From an uncultured Coriobacteriia bacterium (GTDB lineage: Bacteria; Actinomycetota; Coriobacteriia; Coriobacteriales; QAMH01): 64,000 nucleotides of DNA. The position numbers and the translations under genes were made by a program. Where the stretch lies: the NCBI GenBank assembly GCA_959608885.1, contig CAUHSG010000005.1:41248-105247 (forward strand). Direction: 5' to 3'. Below the pieces are notes generated by a model, which worked only from the letters and a program-made list of their open reading frames with translations, ran no database searches and had not been told where the DNA came from. Shown piece by piece: positions 50,674-62,300 of this stretch (position 1 is the first letter of the stretch; each line of letters opens with the position of its first letter).

Positions 50674-53600
50674 CTACGCTCCTGCGCTGTCCTTCTCGAC
50701 ACGCTCCATGACCTGCACGGCCTGTTCCTCGGCCTGCTCCTTCTGGTTATTGAAGGCAACGGCGATCATGAGCTTGATGCGGTTGAGCTGGTTGACCTCG
50801 CTTGCACCCGGATCGTAGTCCACGGCCACGATGTTGCTCTGCGGATACTGACGGCGCATTTCCTTGATGACGGCCTTGCCAACGACATGGTTGGGCAGGC
50901 AGGCAAAGGGCTGACAGCACACGATGTTGGGCGTGCCCTCCTTCACGAGCTCGACCATCTCGCCCGTGAGCAGCCACCCCTCACCCATGGTGTTACCCAG
51001 GTCGATGATGTCGCTTGCCCCTTGGGCAATGTCCTCGATGTGCATGATGGGCTCGAAGCGCTCGGAGGCGGCCAGGGCCCTGCGCACCGGATCGCGCAGC
51101 TTCTCGAAAAACGCGACGACGCCCTTGGCTCCCACGTACTTCTTGAGGTTGGGCGTGAGCTCCTGGTGCCTGAACGCCGGATTGAGCATGCCGAAGAGGA
51201 AGAAGTCGACGAGGCCGGGAACGTTTGCCTCGCAGCCCTCATCCTCGATGATCTGCACGATCTGGTTGTTGGCCGTGGGGTGGAACTTCACGAGGATTTC
51301 GCCCACCACACCCACGCGCGGCTTACTGCCAAAGTTCTCGCAGGGCAGCGTGTCGAAGTCATGGACGATCGCGTTTATGACGCGCTTGACGTCACGCCAC
51401 TTGAAGTCGCACACGTTCTCCTTGAGGTAATCCATCCACTTGCGGAAGAGCGCCTCCGTGCTACCCGGCTCCTTTTCATACGGACGCACGCGATACAAGC
51501 ACATCATGAGCAGGTCGCCCAAGATGAGTGCCGGCACGGCGGTCTTGAGCATCGTGGGCGTGACCTCGAAGCCGGAGTTACGCTCACCCGTATCGTTGAA
51601 GGACAGCGAGATAACCGGCACATGATCCAGCCCCGCTTCGTGCAGGCCCTTGCGAATGAGCGAGATGTAGTTGGTTGCACGACAGCCACCGCCAGTCTGC
51701 GTGATGATGAAGGCCGTCTTGTCCATGTCGTACTTGCCGCTGGTGGCTGCCTCCATGATCTGGCCAGTGACGAGGATGGACGGGTAGCAGATGTCGTTGT
51801 TCACGTACTTGAGACCCGCATCCACAGCCGACGGGTCCACGCTCGGCAACAGCTCCATGTTGTAGCCGTAGTGATGGAAGATGGGGACGAGCAGCTCGAA
51901 ATGAATGGGCGACATCTGCGGGGCGAGAATCGTATAGCCTGCGTCCTGCATCTCCTTCGTGTACTCGGCACGCATAAATTCGGTCGACGCCGCATCACGA
52001 TTGGGCGTGAAGCTGAAATCGATACCGCATTCGCTTGGCAATTCAGGCTCGACGTCGACCGAAATCGCATCACCCCTGTCCGCACGCAGCGTCTCGACGG
52101 AAGCCGCCGCGATGTCGACAGCTGCCGAGCTCTTGCCAGGCTGCACGGGCATTTCGCGCAGCTCCTCCTGCTGACGCAGCGCGGCCATGAGCGAGCGGAT
52201 GCGAATGCGCGCGGCACCTAGGTTAGAAACCTCGTCGATCTTGATAACGGTGTAGACCTTGCCGCTTCCCTCGATAATCTCCTGTACCTCGTCGGTGGTG
52301 AGCGCATCGAGGCCACAGCCAAAGGAGTTCATTTGCACGAGGTCGAGATCGCTGCGCTGCGTGACGACCTTCGCGGCGTTGTACAGACGCGTGTGATACA
52401 TCCACTGGTCGTACACGCGCAGATTGCGCTGCAGCTCGCCCAGATGCGCCACGGAGTCCTCAGTGAGCACCGCCATGCCGTACCCACAAATGAGCTCGGG
52501 TAGCGAGTGATTGATCTCGGGGTCGATATGATAGGGACGGCCCGCCAGCACGATGCCGTGGCCATTGTTCTCCTCGATCCAGCGCAGCGTCTCCTCGCCC
52601 TTGGCGCGCATCGTCGATTTGAAGTCAAGATCGGCCTGCCAGGCAAGGTCGATGGCATCGGAAATCTCGACGCGCGTGGGCCACTGCATGGCAAGCACGT
52701 CGACGCCTTGCGCCTTGAGCTCCTCCTTGCGGTTCTTCACCAGATGCTCGAAGAGACGCTTCTTGAGGGCCTTCTTGTCGTCATAGGGAATGAACGGATT
52801 GAGGAATTGCGTGCGACTGTCTTCGAGCTCGTCGATATTGAGTTTGAGCGCCTCGGAATAGCTCATGACGATGGGGCAGTTGTAGTGATTGTTCGCACCC
52901 TCGTCCTCCTGGCGTTCCCAACGGATGCAGGGCATCCAGATGAAGTCGACGTCCTTGTCGAGCAGGTCCATGATGTGACCATGCGAGAGCTTGGCCGGAT
53001 AGCAGGCGTTCTCGGAAGGCATGGACTCGATGCCGGCCTCGTAGGTCTTCTTCGTGGAAGGTTCGGACAGCACGACGCGGTAGCCCAGGTGCGTGAAGAA
53101 GCTATGCCAGAACGGATAGTTCTCGTACATGTTGAGCGCGCGTGGAATGCCCACGGTACCGTATTTGGCGGCTTCCTCGACAAGCGGTTCGCGATCGAAG
53201 AGCAACTTGTCCTTGTACGCGAAAAGGTTCGGCACTTCCTTAGCTGGCTTCTTGATTCCGGCACCGCGCTCGCAACGGTTGCCCGTGACGAAACGGCGCT
53301 GCTTGCCCGTCGCCTCGTCAATGCCGAAGTCGTTGATGGTGAGCAGGCAGTTGTTCTCGCAGCGTCCGCAGCGCACCGCCGTATGCTTGATGTCGAGTTC
53401 GTCGATCTGCTCGGGGCGCAGCAACGTGGACTTCGCCCCCGTCGCACGATCGCGCGCCAGCAGCGCAGCACCCCAAGCGCCCATGTTACCGGCGATGTCG
53501 GGCCGAATCGCGTCATGTTCGCTCAGGTTCTCGAACGCGCGCAAGACGGCGTCGTTGAGGAAGGTGCCGCCCTGCACGACCGCATGCTCGCCCAGTTCGG

Positions 53601-55221
53601 AAGCATCACGTAGCTTGATGACCTTGAACAGGGCGTTTTTGATGACGGAATACGACAGGCCCGCCGAGATGTCAGCCGGTGTCGCGCCTTCCTTCTGCGC
53701 CTGCTTGACACGCGAATTCATGAACACCGTGCAACGGCTGCCAAGGTCGACGGGAGCCTCGGCCTTGAGCGCTTCGGCGGCGAACTCCTCGATGGGCATG
53801 TTGAGCGAGGTCGCGAAGGCCTCGATGAAGGAACCGCAGCCCGCCGAACACGCCTCGTTGAGCATGATGTGCTCGATGACGCCGTCCTTGACATGCATGC
53901 ACTTCATGTCCTGGCCGCCGATGTCGAGGATGAAGTCAACATCAGGGCACAACTCGCGCGCACCACGCAGATGCGCGACCGTCTCGATCTCGCCGGAATC
54001 TGCTTGGATAGCCTCGAGCAGCAACGCCTCGCCATAGCCCGTCGTGGTTGCGTGCCCGATGGTCACGAGCGGATTGCCGTCATCATCGCACGGAATCTGA
54101 CTTGCCAGATCGCCGAGCATGGCACGAGCCGCACCGAGCACGTCGCCCTTGTTATTGACGTAGTAGCTGTAGAGGATCTCGCCCTTCTCGCTCACGAGCA
54201 CCGACTTGAGCGTCGTGGAGCCGGCATCGATGCCGAGATAAGCCACGCCGCGATAATCGGCGAGACTCGCCTTGGAAACGGTCGCCTTGGCATGGCGCTT
54301 CTTGAACGCCTCGTAGTCCCTCTCGCTCGCGAAGAGCGGCTCGAGGCGCTGGACCTCGCTACCCTGGATGCTGCCGAGCTTGCTCATGCGATCCTTGAGC
54401 TCGGCGAGGCTCACGACGTCATCATTTGTCTCGGAGGCAAACGCCGCGCCGCGCGCGACGAAGAGATGCGATTCCTCGGGAATGATCGTCGTCTCATCGG
54501 TGAGCTCGAGCGTCTCGATGAAACGCTGGCGCAGCTGTGGCAGATAATGCAGCGGACCTCCCAGAAAGGCGACGTTACCGCGAATGGGGCGACCGCAGGC
54601 AAGACCCGATATCGTCTGCATGACGACGGCCTGGAAGATCGACGCGGCGATGTCCTCGCGCTTGGCGCCCTCGTTAAGCAGCGGTTGCACGTCGGTCTTT
54701 GCGAACACGCCGCAACGTGACGCAATGGGGTAGATGATGTTGTGCTCCTTGGCCATCTCGTCCAAGCCGGAAGCGTCCGTGTTGAGCAGGACCGCCATCT
54801 GGTCGATGAAGGCGCCCGTACCACCAGCGCAAGTGCCGTTCATACGTTGCTCGATGCCGCCGTCGAAGTAGATGATCTTGGCGTCCTCGCCACCGAGTTC
54901 GATGGCAACGTCGGTAGCAGGGATGATGCGCTCAATTGCGGTCTTGTTGGCGATAACTTCCTGCACGAAGGGCACGCCCAGCCAGTTGGCAAGCAGCAGA
55001 CCGCCCGAACCCGTGATGGTAATGGTCGCCTGACCATCACCGACCGCCTCAAGCGCCTCGTCGATAATCTCGACTATGGTCGCGCGTACATCGGAATGGT
55101 GACGACGGTACACGCTGAAGACAATGTTGTCATCGGGGTCGAGCACAAGCAGCTTGACCGTGGTCGATCCGACGTCAACGCCAATCCTGAGCGTGTCTTG
55201 TCTGCTGTCCTGGATACTCAT
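50674..55221 (-). CDS. Giant 2-hydroxyacyl-CoA dehydratase activase (two BcrAD/BadFG ATPase domains + DUF2229 + HgdB-like)
   Basis: A 1515-residue protein. Two ASKHA ATPase domains are visible: [15 protein letters not shown] (near 14) with [14 protein letters not shown], and [15 protein letters not shown] (near 330) with [12 protein letters not shown]; the cysteines would hold the 4Fe-4S of the activator. A DUF2229 region follows ([20 protein letters not shown], then [20 protein letters not shown]). The C-terminal third resembles HgdB-type proteins ([18 protein letters not shown]). Activators inject an electron into radical dehydratases; these long fusions are widespread in anaerobes and their targets are mostly unknown. 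GAGGAG lies before the ATG. No HgdA/B pair is adjacent. Confidence 0.9.
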   Translation of the reverse strand: MSIQDSRQDTLRIGVDVGSTTVKLLVLDPDDNIVFSVYRRHHSDVRATIVEIIDEALEAVGDGQATITITGSGGLLLANWLGVPFVQEVIANKTAIERIIPATDVAIELGGEDAKIIYFDGGIEQRMNGTCAGGTGAFIDQMAVLLNTDASGLDEMAKEHNIIYPIASRCGVFAKTDVQPLLNEGAKREDIAASIFQAVVMQTISGLACGRPIRGNVAFLGGPLHYLPQLRQRFIETLELTDETTIIPEESHLFVARGAAFASETNDDVVSLAELKDRMSKLGSIQGSEVQRLEPLFASERDYEAFKKRHAKATVSKASLADYRGVAYLGIDAGSTTLKSVLVSEKGEILYSYYVNNKGDVLGAARAMLGDLASQIPCDDDGNPLVTIGHATTTGYGEALLLEAIQADSGEIETVAHLRGARELCPDVDFILDIGGQDMKCMHVKDGVIEHIMLNEACSAGCGSFIEAFATSLNMPIEEFAAEALKAEAPVDLGSRCTVFMNSRVKQAQKEGATPADISAGLSYSVIKNALFKVIKLRDASELGEHAVVQGGTFLNDAVLRAFENLSEHDAIRPDIAGNMGAWGAALLARDRATGAKSTLLRPEQIDELDIKHTAVRCGRCENNCLLTINDFGIDEATGKQRRFVTGNRCERGAGIKKPAKEVPNLFAYKDKLLFDREPLVEEAAKYGTVGIPRALNMYENYPFWHSFFTHLGYRVVLSEPSTKKTYEAGIESMPSENACYPAKLSHGHIMDLLDKDVDFIWMPCIRWERQEDEGANNHYNCPIVMSYSEALKLNIDELEDSRTQFLNPFIPYDDKKALKKRLFEHLVKNRKEELKAQGVDVLAMQWPTRVEISDAIDLAWQADLDFKSTMRAKGEETLRWIEENNGHGIVLAGRPYHIDPEINHSLPELICGYGMAVLTEDSVAHLGELQRNLRVYDQWMYHTRLYNAAKVVTQRSDLDLVQMNSFGCGLDALTTDEVQEIIEGSGKVYTVIKIDEVSNLGAARIRIRSLMAALRQQEELREMPVQPGKSSAAVDIAAASVETLRADRGDAISVDVEPELPSECGIDFSFTPNRDAASTEFMRAEYTKEMQDAGYTILAPQMSPIHFELLVPIFHHYGYNMELLPSVDPSAVDAGLKYVNNDICYPSILVTGQIMEAATSGKYDMDKTAFIITQTGGGCRATNYISLIRKGLHEAGLDHVPVISLSFNDTGERNSGFEVTPTMLKTAVPALILGDLLMMCLYRVRPYEKEPGSTEALFRKWMDYLKENVCDFKWRDVKRVINAIVHDFDTLPCENFGSKPRVGVVGEILVKFHPTANNQIVQIIEDEGCEANVPGLVDFFLFGMLNPAFRHQELTPNLKKYVGAKGVVAFFEKLRDPVRRALAASERFEPIMHIEDIAQGASDIIDLGNTMGEGWLLTGEMVELVKEGTPNIVCCQPFACLPNHVVGKAVIKEMRRQYPQSNIVAVDYDPGASEVNQLNRIKLMIAVAFNNQKEQAEEQAVQVMERVEKDSAGA

Positions 55222-55248
55222 GCGTGTCTCCTCTGGACGAGTGAGCGA

Positions 55249-56613
55249 CTAGTTCTTAAGCGAGTTGATAGGCGCGGGGAAACGGCCGCCGCGATGCGCG
55301 AACACCGTGCCCGCATGCGTGTTGACGGGCATGACGGGCGCCTCGCCAAGCAGACCGCCAAAGTGCAGCGTCTCGCCAGCGGATTTGCCGATTGCCGGAA
55401 TCACGCGCACGGCCGTGGTCTTGTTATTGATGAGACCGATAGCCGCTTCGTCGGCAATGATGCCGGTGATGGCCTCGACGGTCGTGTCACCGGGAATCGC
55501 GATCATATCGAGTCCAACCGAGCACACGCACGTCATGGCTTCGAGCTTCTCGAGCGAGAGTGCGCCGTCCTCGGCTGCCTTGATCATGCCGGCATCCTCG
55601 CTGACGGGGATGAAGGCGCCCGAGAGACCACCGACGCTCGAACTTGCCATGACGCCGCCCTTCTTGACGGCATCGTTGAGCAATGCAAGCGCAGCCGTCG
55701 TACCCGGACCGCCCACCTGGCCAACGCCGATGGTCTCGATGATCTGCGCAACCGAATCACCACGCGCGGGCGTGGGTGCAAGCGAGAGGTCAAGGATGCC
55801 CTTCTCGTAGCCGAGGCGCCTTGCGGCCTCGCGCGCAACGAGCTCGCCGGCGCGGGTGATCTTGAAGGTCGTTGCCTTGATGGCCTCGGCGACCTCGGTC
55901 ATCGAGGCGTCCTTCGGCAGATCCTCGAGCACGGCATTGACAACGCCCGGACCGCTGACGCCGACGTTGATGACCTCTCCGGCCTCGCCGCTGCCATGCA
56001 TGGCGCCGGCCATGAAGGGGTTGTCCTCGACCATATTGCAGAAGACGACAAGCTTGGCGCAGGCAATGGAATCACGATCGGCCGTAATCTCGGCGCACTC
56101 GCGGACGACCTGCGCCATGCGCAGCACCGCATCCATGTTGATGCCGGCGCGCGTGGAGCCGACGTTGACACTCGAGCAAACGATATCGGTACTCGACAGG
56201 GCATGCGGAATGCTGTTGATGAGACGGCGGTCGCTATCGCTCATGCCCTTTTGCACGAGCGCGGAAAAACCACCGATGAAGTTGACGCCAACCTCCTTGC
56301 CGGCGCGATCGAGCGCCGCAGCGATGGGCGTGAGGTCCTCGGCCGTCGTTGCACCGCAAATCTCGGCGATGGGCGTTACCGCGATGCGCTTGTGGATGAT
56401 GGGAATGCCGAACTCTCGTTCGAGCTGCTCGGCACAGGGCACGAGGTCCTTGGCCGCCGTCGTGAGGCGATCGTAGACGCGCTGTGCCATGACATCGATA
56501 TCCTCGTGGACGCATCCGCGCAGGGAGAGTCCCAGCGTGATGGTGCGAATATCGAGATGCTGCTGTGTCACCATCGAAAGTGCTTCGACGACTTGCTTCG
56601 CTTCTACGGCCAC
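55249..56613 (-). CDS. PFL-family protein, DUF711/UPF0210
   Basis: A 454-residue protein of the DUF711 family, structurally related to pyruvate-formate lyase-like barrels, function unknown. Conserved stretches are [57 protein letters not shown] and [20 protein letters not shown]. The start is GTG 56613 with AAGGAG 6 bp upstream. It lies 27 bp before the activase on the same strand, so the two may be co-expressed. An ACT-domain gene often sits just upstream of DUF711 genes, but none is present here. Confidence 0.88.
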   Translation of the reverse strand: MAVEAKQVVEALSMVTQQHLDIRTITLGLSLRGCVHEDIDVMAQRVYDRLTTAAKDLVPCAEQLEREFGIPIIHKRIAVTPIAEICGATTAEDLTPIAAALDRAGKEVGVNFIGGFSALVQKGMSDSDRRLINSIPHALSSTDIVCSSVNVGSTRAGINMDAVLRMAQVVRECAEITADRDSIACAKLVVFCNMVEDNPFMAGAMHGSGEAGEVINVGVSGPGVVNAVLEDLPKDASMTEVAEAIKATTFKITRAGELVAREAARRLGYEKGILDLSLAPTPARGDSVAQIIETIGVGQVGGPGTTAALALLNDAVKKGGVMASSSVGGLSGAFIPVSEDAGMIKAAEDGALSLEKLEAMTCVCSVGLDMIAIPGDTTVEAITGIIADEAAIGLINNKTTAVRVIPAIGKSAGETLHFGGLLGEAPVMPVNTHAGTVFAHRGGRFPAPINSLKN

Positions 56614-56644
56614 AGGTACTCCTTTGCTTATAAGCTACTTTGAG

Positions 56645-56715
56645 CATGGGATGCGGGCTATATCCAGTCGCTCGGACAGCGCTGCTCGCTTTGTGGATAT
56701 AGCCCGCATCCCATG
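56645..56715. repeat. Perfect 22-bp-arm inverted repeat
   Basis: The 22 bases at 56645-56666 (starting CATGGGATGCGGGC) are exactly inverted at 56694-56715. The 27-nt loop contains its own 8-bp palindrome CAGCGCTG. It lies in the 137-bp gap between the 212-residue protein gene and the DUF711 gene. No T-run follows on the minus strand, so it is more than an ordinary terminator. Confidence 0.85.
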
Positions 56716-56750
56716 AACAATCACGAACTTATGATTGTATCTCAATGCCC

Positions 56751-57389
56751 CTATTTATCTAGGCTCCAGAGCTTATCGAAGCATTCGGAGAGCTTGCGGA
56801 TGACAGGGCCGGTCATTCCCTCTACGGGGATAATGCCGGATTCGTCATTTACGACAAAGACTTCAGCGTCGTCTAGAGGCAGCTTGGCCTGTACGACCTC
56901 ATAACCGAGCGTCGTGCCCAAATCGCGCACGAGCGTATCTGCGGCATGACGGGGCTCCTCGCCGACGATGAGCTTGTCATCGCGAACGGCCCATATCGTG
57001 CCAGGCACTTCTCCCGTCTCGACGAGCGCGCGCGTGATGACTGGAGCTTGCAGCAGCTCTTCCATCTTTACGTCGACGATGCCTTCCGGATCGATCGTGA
57101 GCACAATGAGCCCATCGGGCATCTCGTAGAGCTTGTTGTCGCGCACCCACTCCAGGCGGGAGCGTACCCATGCCTGCACAGCCGGCCCTACGCTAAACGC
57201 ACCGAGCGAACGCAGGCGACGCTCGTAGAGGTGAATGGTCTTGTTGGTATAGCGCCAGCGAAACTCTAGCTTGGAGGCGGGCAGGTTTTGTGCGCGCCAT
57301 TCTTCCTCGCTGATGCCCTCGCCCTCGGCAATGTCAGCCATGCTTTCAGGCTTCGTGCTGCCGACCTTGTTGTACGGAATCGTGTTCAT
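56751..57389 (-). CDS. Hypothetical protein, 212 residues
   Basis: I do not recognise this soluble protein. It begins with a polar N-terminus (ADIAEGEGISEEEWRAQ), then a basic segment FRWRYTNKTIHLYERRLRSL and a Trp-containing helix AWVRSRLEWVRDNKLYEMPDG. The C-terminal half is mixed alpha/beta. No membrane helix, cysteine cluster or catalytic motif stands out. GAGGAAGT lies 4 bp before the ATG. It has an unusual setting: a regularly spaced CCTAGG-motif array upstream and a long inverted repeat downstream. The gene is therefore a good candidate for special regulation. Confidence 0.75.
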   Translation of the reverse strand: MNTIPYNKVGSTKPESMADIAEGEGISEEEWRAQNLPASKLEFRWRYTNKTIHLYERRLRSLGAFSVGPAVQAWVRSRLEWVRDNKLYEMPDGLIVLTIDPEGIVDVKMEELLQAPVITRALVETGEVPGTIWAVRDDKLIVGEEPRHAADTLVRDLGTTLGYEVVQAKLPLDDAEVFVVNDESGIIPVEGMTGPVIRKLSECFDKLWSLDK

Positions 57390-57743
57390 GTTACTTCCTC
57401 ATGCACGTTTTTCGTTCTTGCGAATGCAGGCGGGTTCGCATGCGCTTTTTTGCGTAAATGCGAAGCCGCTTGAACCCGCTTGCACATTTCTTGCGTTTTC
57501 CTAGGAACAGAACAGGCAGGATGCACGCTTTTTTCGTTTTCCTAGGAATGCTGCGTTCTTAACCCTAGGAAAACGCAAATAATCTGCATCACGTGTCAAT
57601 CAGCCCTAGGAAAACGCAAATTTTCGACAATTCGTCAATCTTGACCCTAGGAAACTGCGTATTTCTTGCATCGCGAACCGAGAAAGCTCAAAAGAGAAAA
57701 CGCTCCCTGCGCAAACGCTTGGCCCTGCCAGCTCTATCCCAAT
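57390..57743. other. 354-bp non-coding gap with dense repeated motifs
   Basis: This is the only gap over 300 bases. No frame in it looks protein-coding. Its left part (57405-57480) holds inverted GCGGGTTC/GAACCCGC and TTCGCAT/ATGCGAA pairs and T-runs preceded by GCG. Its centre and right (57491-57660) hold the CCTAGG array. 57661-57743 is A-rich, then passes into the purH stop. Confidence 0.8.
57491..57660. repeat. Five-copy CCTAGG-centred motif array with 41-bp spacing
   Basis: CCTAGG occurs at 57500, 57541, 57564, 57605 and 57646 (steps 41, 23, 41, 41). The three right copies read CCTAGGAAAACGCAAA (the last diverges after AAA). The two left copies are inverted: TTGCGTTTTCCTAGG and CGTTTTCCTAGG. 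The array thus has a centre of symmetry near 57555. A 41-bp period is close to four helical turns, placing same-strand copies on one face of the DNA. Confidence 0.85.
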
Positions 57744-59345
57744 TTAGTGCCTGAAGTGGCGATGGCCCGTGAAGACCATCGGCATGCCGGCCTCGTCAGC
57801 GCACTCAATCGAGAGGTCATCACGAATCGAGCCACCTGGTTGAATGAGTGCCGTGACACCCGCATCACGCAGGGCCTCGAGCGTGTCGGGGAAGGGCAGG
57901 AACGCGTCGCTCGCGGCAACCGCGCCCTTGGCCTCCTCGCCCGCCTGCTCGACGGCGATACGCGCTGAATTGACGCGATTGGGCTGGCCACCACCAATGC
58001 CAACGGTACGCGTGCCCTTAGTGAGGATAACCGCGTTGGACTTCACGCACTTGCAACAACGCCAAGCGAACAGAAGTGCCTTGAGCTGCTCGTCGGTGGG
58101 AGCAGTCTTCGTGGGGACGGTAAAGGTCTCAGGATCCTCAGCCACCGTATCGAGCGTCTGCATGACGACACCGCCCTCGACCGCACGGATGTCCGGAGCG
58201 CCACCCGCCGGATTAATCCCACCGGTGCGCAGGATGCGCGCGTTTTCCTTGGCAGAGAAGACCTTGAGCGCTCCCTCGTCATAATCCGGCGCGATGATAA
58301 CCTCGATGAACTGCTTGTTGACCTCGACGATCTCGCGGGCAACGTCCTCGGTCACCGTCTGGTTGAATGCCATGACACCACCGAAAGCACTGACCGTGTC
58401 GCATGCCCACGCATCACGATATGCCTCGAGCAGCGTCGCACCCTCGGCGATGCCGCACGGCGTGAGATGCTTGATGATGACGCAGGTGGGAATCGCGTTG
58501 TCGAACTCACGCACCGAAGCCCATGCGGCGTCGGTATCGAGGTAGTTGTTGTAGGAGAGCTCCTTGCCCTGCAGCTGCTCGGCCGCGGCAAGCGTGTGCT
58601 TGTCGGCTTCGGGAGTGGGGCCGGGCACGCCCACGCGCTTGCGTTTGTAGAACGCCGCCTGCTGGTGCGGGTTCTCGCCATAACGCAGATCGGCGACCTT
58701 ATCGAGCATGACGCGCTCATCGGCCCAGAAGGGACCGTCGTCAATGAGCTCGTTGTGCAGCCATGAGTAGATAGCGTTGTCATAGACGCTCGTGAGACGG
58801 AAGACCTCGAGCGCGAGCTTCTTACGGGTCTCGAGCGTGGTGGCACCGTCATGAGCGCGCATTTCGTCGAGAATGGCGCCGTACATGGCCGGGTCGGTCA
58901 CCACCGTGACCGAAGCGTGGTTCTTGGCCGCACTGCGCAGCATGGAGGGGCCGCCGATGTCGATATGCTCGACGGCATCCTGGTACTCGACGTCGGGCTT
59001 GGCGATGGTCGCCTCGAAGGCGTAAAGGTTCACGACCACCAAGTCGATCATGCCGATGCCGTTGTCCTCGGCATCCTTCATGTGAGTTGCCAGGTCGCGT
59101 CGTGCAAGCAGGCCGCCGTGCACCTTGGGATGCAAGGTCTTCACGCGGCCGTCCATCATCTCGGGAAAGCCCGTAAGCTCGTCAATGGCAACTACGGGGA
59201 TGCCAGCCTGTTCGAGCACCTTGGCGGTGCCTCCCGTGCTCACGATCTCGACACCAAACTCATCAACGAGCGTGCGGGCAAACTCCTCGATGCCCATCTT
59301 GTCGGTGAGGGAGATGATGGCGCGCTTGATTTTGGGATCTGGCAT
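57744..59345 (-). CDS. purH: Bifunctional AICAR formyltransferase / IMP cyclohydrolase
   Basis: Last two steps of purine synthesis, AICAR to IMP with 10-formyl-THF. The 533-residue protein starts RAIISLTDKMGIEEFARTLV and has GRVKTLHPKVHGGLLARRD and NLYAFEATI of the cyclohydrolase domain. The formyltransferase part has KHLTPCGIAEG (catalytic Lys-His pair) and KSNAVILTKGTRTVGIGGGQ. Length and motif order are standard. GAAAGGGG precedes the ATG. Confidence 0.97.
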   Translation of the reverse strand: MPDPKIKRAIISLTDKMGIEEFARTLVDEFGVEIVSTGGTAKVLEQAGIPVVAIDELTGFPEMMDGRVKTLHPKVHGGLLARRDLATHMKDAEDNGIGMIDLVVVNLYAFEATIAKPDVEYQDAVEHIDIGGPSMLRSAAKNHASVTVVTDPAMYGAILDEMRAHDGATTLETRKKLALEVFRLTSVYDNAIYSWLHNELIDDGPFWADERVMLDKVADLRYGENPHQQAAFYKRKRVGVPGPTPEADKHTLAAAEQLQGKELSYNNYLDTDAAWASVREFDNAIPTCVIIKHLTPCGIAEGATLLEAYRDAWACDTVSAFGGVMAFNQTVTEDVAREIVEVNKQFIEVIIAPDYDEGALKVFSAKENARILRTGGINPAGGAPDIRAVEGGVVMQTLDTVAEDPETFTVPTKTAPTDEQLKALLFAWRCCKCVKSNAVILTKGTRTVGIGGGQPNRVNSARIAVEQAGEEAKGAVAASDAFLPFPDTLEALRDAGVTALIQPGGSIRDDLSIECADEAGMPMVFTGHRHFRH

Positions 59346-59376
59346 GAAAGCCCCTTTCCACTCTGACCTGTATTAT

Positions 59377-62300
59377 CTAGGAATTCTCGATGACCTTGAG
59401 AAGCAAACGGGTCATGTACTCGAGCTTGTCCTCTTCGACAACGTTGGCCGTGTCCTCGGCCGTATGCCAATCCACGGGAGCAACGCCGTTATCGGCAAAG
59501 CCCATGATCGTGAGAGCGCGCATGCCGGCAATCATGGCAGGTGTCGCATCGGTGTTGCGCCACTCGAGGCTCTTGGCCTTCATCTCGGCGCCCCTGACCT
59601 CCTTGGAAGCCTTCTTGACGAGGCTCATGAGACGACGGTCGGCGCGGCGGGGCTTGCCCGTGCCCTCGACGTCGACATAGGAAATCGAGCCGGCACCAAC
59701 GGCTTCGAGGTTGATGATGAGCGAACCGCGCAGCTCGGAAGCATGCAAGTCGAGGAAGTTCTTCATGCCCTGCGCACCGGCACCCGAGGCGCCGAGCGCG
59801 ACGAACCAGACTTCCTTGTCGAGCAGGTCGTTTTCGGTCATGGATACGACGGATTCGCGAATCTGAGCAGCACGCTGACGCACGGCATCATAGGCGCTCT
59901 CGGCTTCTTCCTCGAAGTAGCCACCGCCCTTCCAGCCGTAATCATCCTCATCGCTCCAGGCATCTGCTCCACCCGCATCGTAATCCTCGTTCGCGTTCTT
60001 GCCCTTGCGGTTGAACAGGCCGCCCACCTTGTCGACGGCATTGCGGAAGCGCGATTCGGGAATGTTGATTTCGGTCGTCTGACCAGCGGCCATGAAGCTA
60101 TCGAGTGCCGCATCGTCCGCAATCACGCTATCGGATACCTCGGTGAAGTCGGAAAAATCACCGGCATCGGCCATCGGGACGGCATCGGAAATCGCGGGGA
60201 AGGAACCCGTCAACGACGGGAACGAAGAGGTGTTCGCAGCCGCAACGACCGTTTCGCTCGCCTGCGCGCGGACACTCGCCGGCGACTCGACACGCTGACG
60301 CGGCTTGGGACGTGAGCTGCGCTCGCTCACGCGACCCTCGTCCTTGGGCGCGAAGGGATCGTGACCGGGAGTCGCCTGAGGCGTGTCCTCGAAGGTCGAG
60401 CTCACCGGGGCTTCCTGGCGATTCTCGCCCAGCTGGATATCACGATTGTGCGTCGCGCGCGTCGGCACGAACTGCTGCGTGACGTGGCGAGCCGTAGGCT
60501 TCTTGTGTTGCGTCCTCGCCGTAGCCGGAACCACGGGCTCGACGGCGGCCACAGCCTCGACGGCCGTCTCTTCCTCGACGATCTCGACACCGTTGACGTC
60601 GGACTGCTCCACATTGATATCATCGAGGGAATCGACGACGGGAATGCTCTGCAACTCGGGGCGTGCACCGCGAGCAGCATGAGTCTCATGTGCCGACTTG
60701 CGCTCCTCGCGCTCCTTATCGTCCGACGAGCCGATGTTGGGGATGCGCGAGGTCAGCTGCACACGTGGCGCACCCTCTTGCTTTGCCTCGGCTGCGGTTT
60801 CTTCCTGAACCTGAACGCGCGGGAACAAGCCGCTCGAATCGGGGCTGAGCTCATCGAGTTGGTCATCGGGAATATCGAGGTTGATGGCGCTTACGACAGC
60901 ATCGACGATTTCGGCGGCCTCCTCGGCGTGCTCCTCGGACGATGTAGTCGCCGGCTGCACCGCTTCGGCAGCCTCATCCACCACAGCCTCGACCGTCTCG
61001 TCGGCCTCGACTTCGACAGGCTGCTCGGCTGCTTGCTCTTCCTCGGCCTGCTGCGCACGTACGCCCTTCGCGACGGCAGGCGCATCGGCGAAACGGGAAC
61101 GGTACGAAAAGACGGGCGCATCCTCGTCTTGCGGCTCGGTTGCCGCTCTCTTCTCGAGATCCTTCGCCGCCTTTTCCTTGGCAGCGGCATACCATGAGGG
61201 AACGGGACGTGCGACTTGCGGACGCTCGTCATGCGAACGCGTCGGGGTCTCTATGGGCATGTAGATGGGAGCGGGAGCAGGAGACTCCTCGTTCTCCAAG
61301 GACGCTTCCTCGACAGCTTCCTCGGCCTGCTCAAGCTCCTCGGCCTGAGCTTCGACTTCGATGGGCTCCTCGGCATCTTGTGCCGGATCGGGTTCGGGCT
61401 CGAGCTCGGTCTCGTCATGATGCTCGTCAACGCCCATGTACTCGGCGAAGATCACCGCATCATCGAGGCGCTCGACGGGCTTCTTGCGGGCCTCGTCGAC
61501 CTCCTCATCGAGCGTGAAGTCCAGATCGGGAACCTGCATCTCGGAAATAGCGCCCGGCTTGGCCGGATTAAGCGCTTCATCCTCGACGCCCACCTGCTCG
61601 AACTCCACATCGTCAAGCGAGAAGGCACCCGTCGACATGGTGTCGAAATGGAGTTCCTCGGCTGCCGTGTCGGCCAGCACGTCAAGCTGTTCCTCGGGTG
61701 AAAGCGCGGGAAACGCAACCGTCGCATCGTCGCGCACGCCATCGGCATCGTAAGTGACCTCGACGCCCTCGGGCACGAGACCCTCGGCGTATGCCTCCTC
61801 GGCACTGTGGATGATGGGCTCGTCGACATCGTCAACGGACGGAGCGAACGGATCTATCGGCTCCTCGTCCTCGACAGCTCCCATGAAGTCACTCGTCAAC
61901 ATGGACGAACGCTCCCTGGTGAAACGCTCGCGCTCGTTGGGATTGACCAGCAGGCGCGCGACAGACAGGAGCACCGCGATGGAAGAGGCGTTGTCATTGC
62001 CACCCGAGATGTAGGGCGTGAAGCGACTGGCGACGATGCAGGCAGCCGCAGCGAGCACGAAAACGCTGGCAATGAGCGAGACCACCCACAGAATCGTGTC
62101 GATGACTTCGGGCCAGGGAAGCGGCAGCAGCCTGATGAAGAGCACGGCAACCAGGCCGATCATGCAGTAGAAGATAATCTTGTGCAGCAGCGGCGCATAA
62201 CCGATGATCTTGGACGACGCCTCGGGTTGGGCACGAACGGTATCAACATGCGCGGCGATGATGATCTTCTTGCGACGGCGCGAATCACGGGCGACGTTGT

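Noticed and set aside
57491..57660. CRISPR array
   Set aside because: Repeats are only about 16 bp, occur in both orientations, spacing is uneven at the centre, and there are no cas genes.
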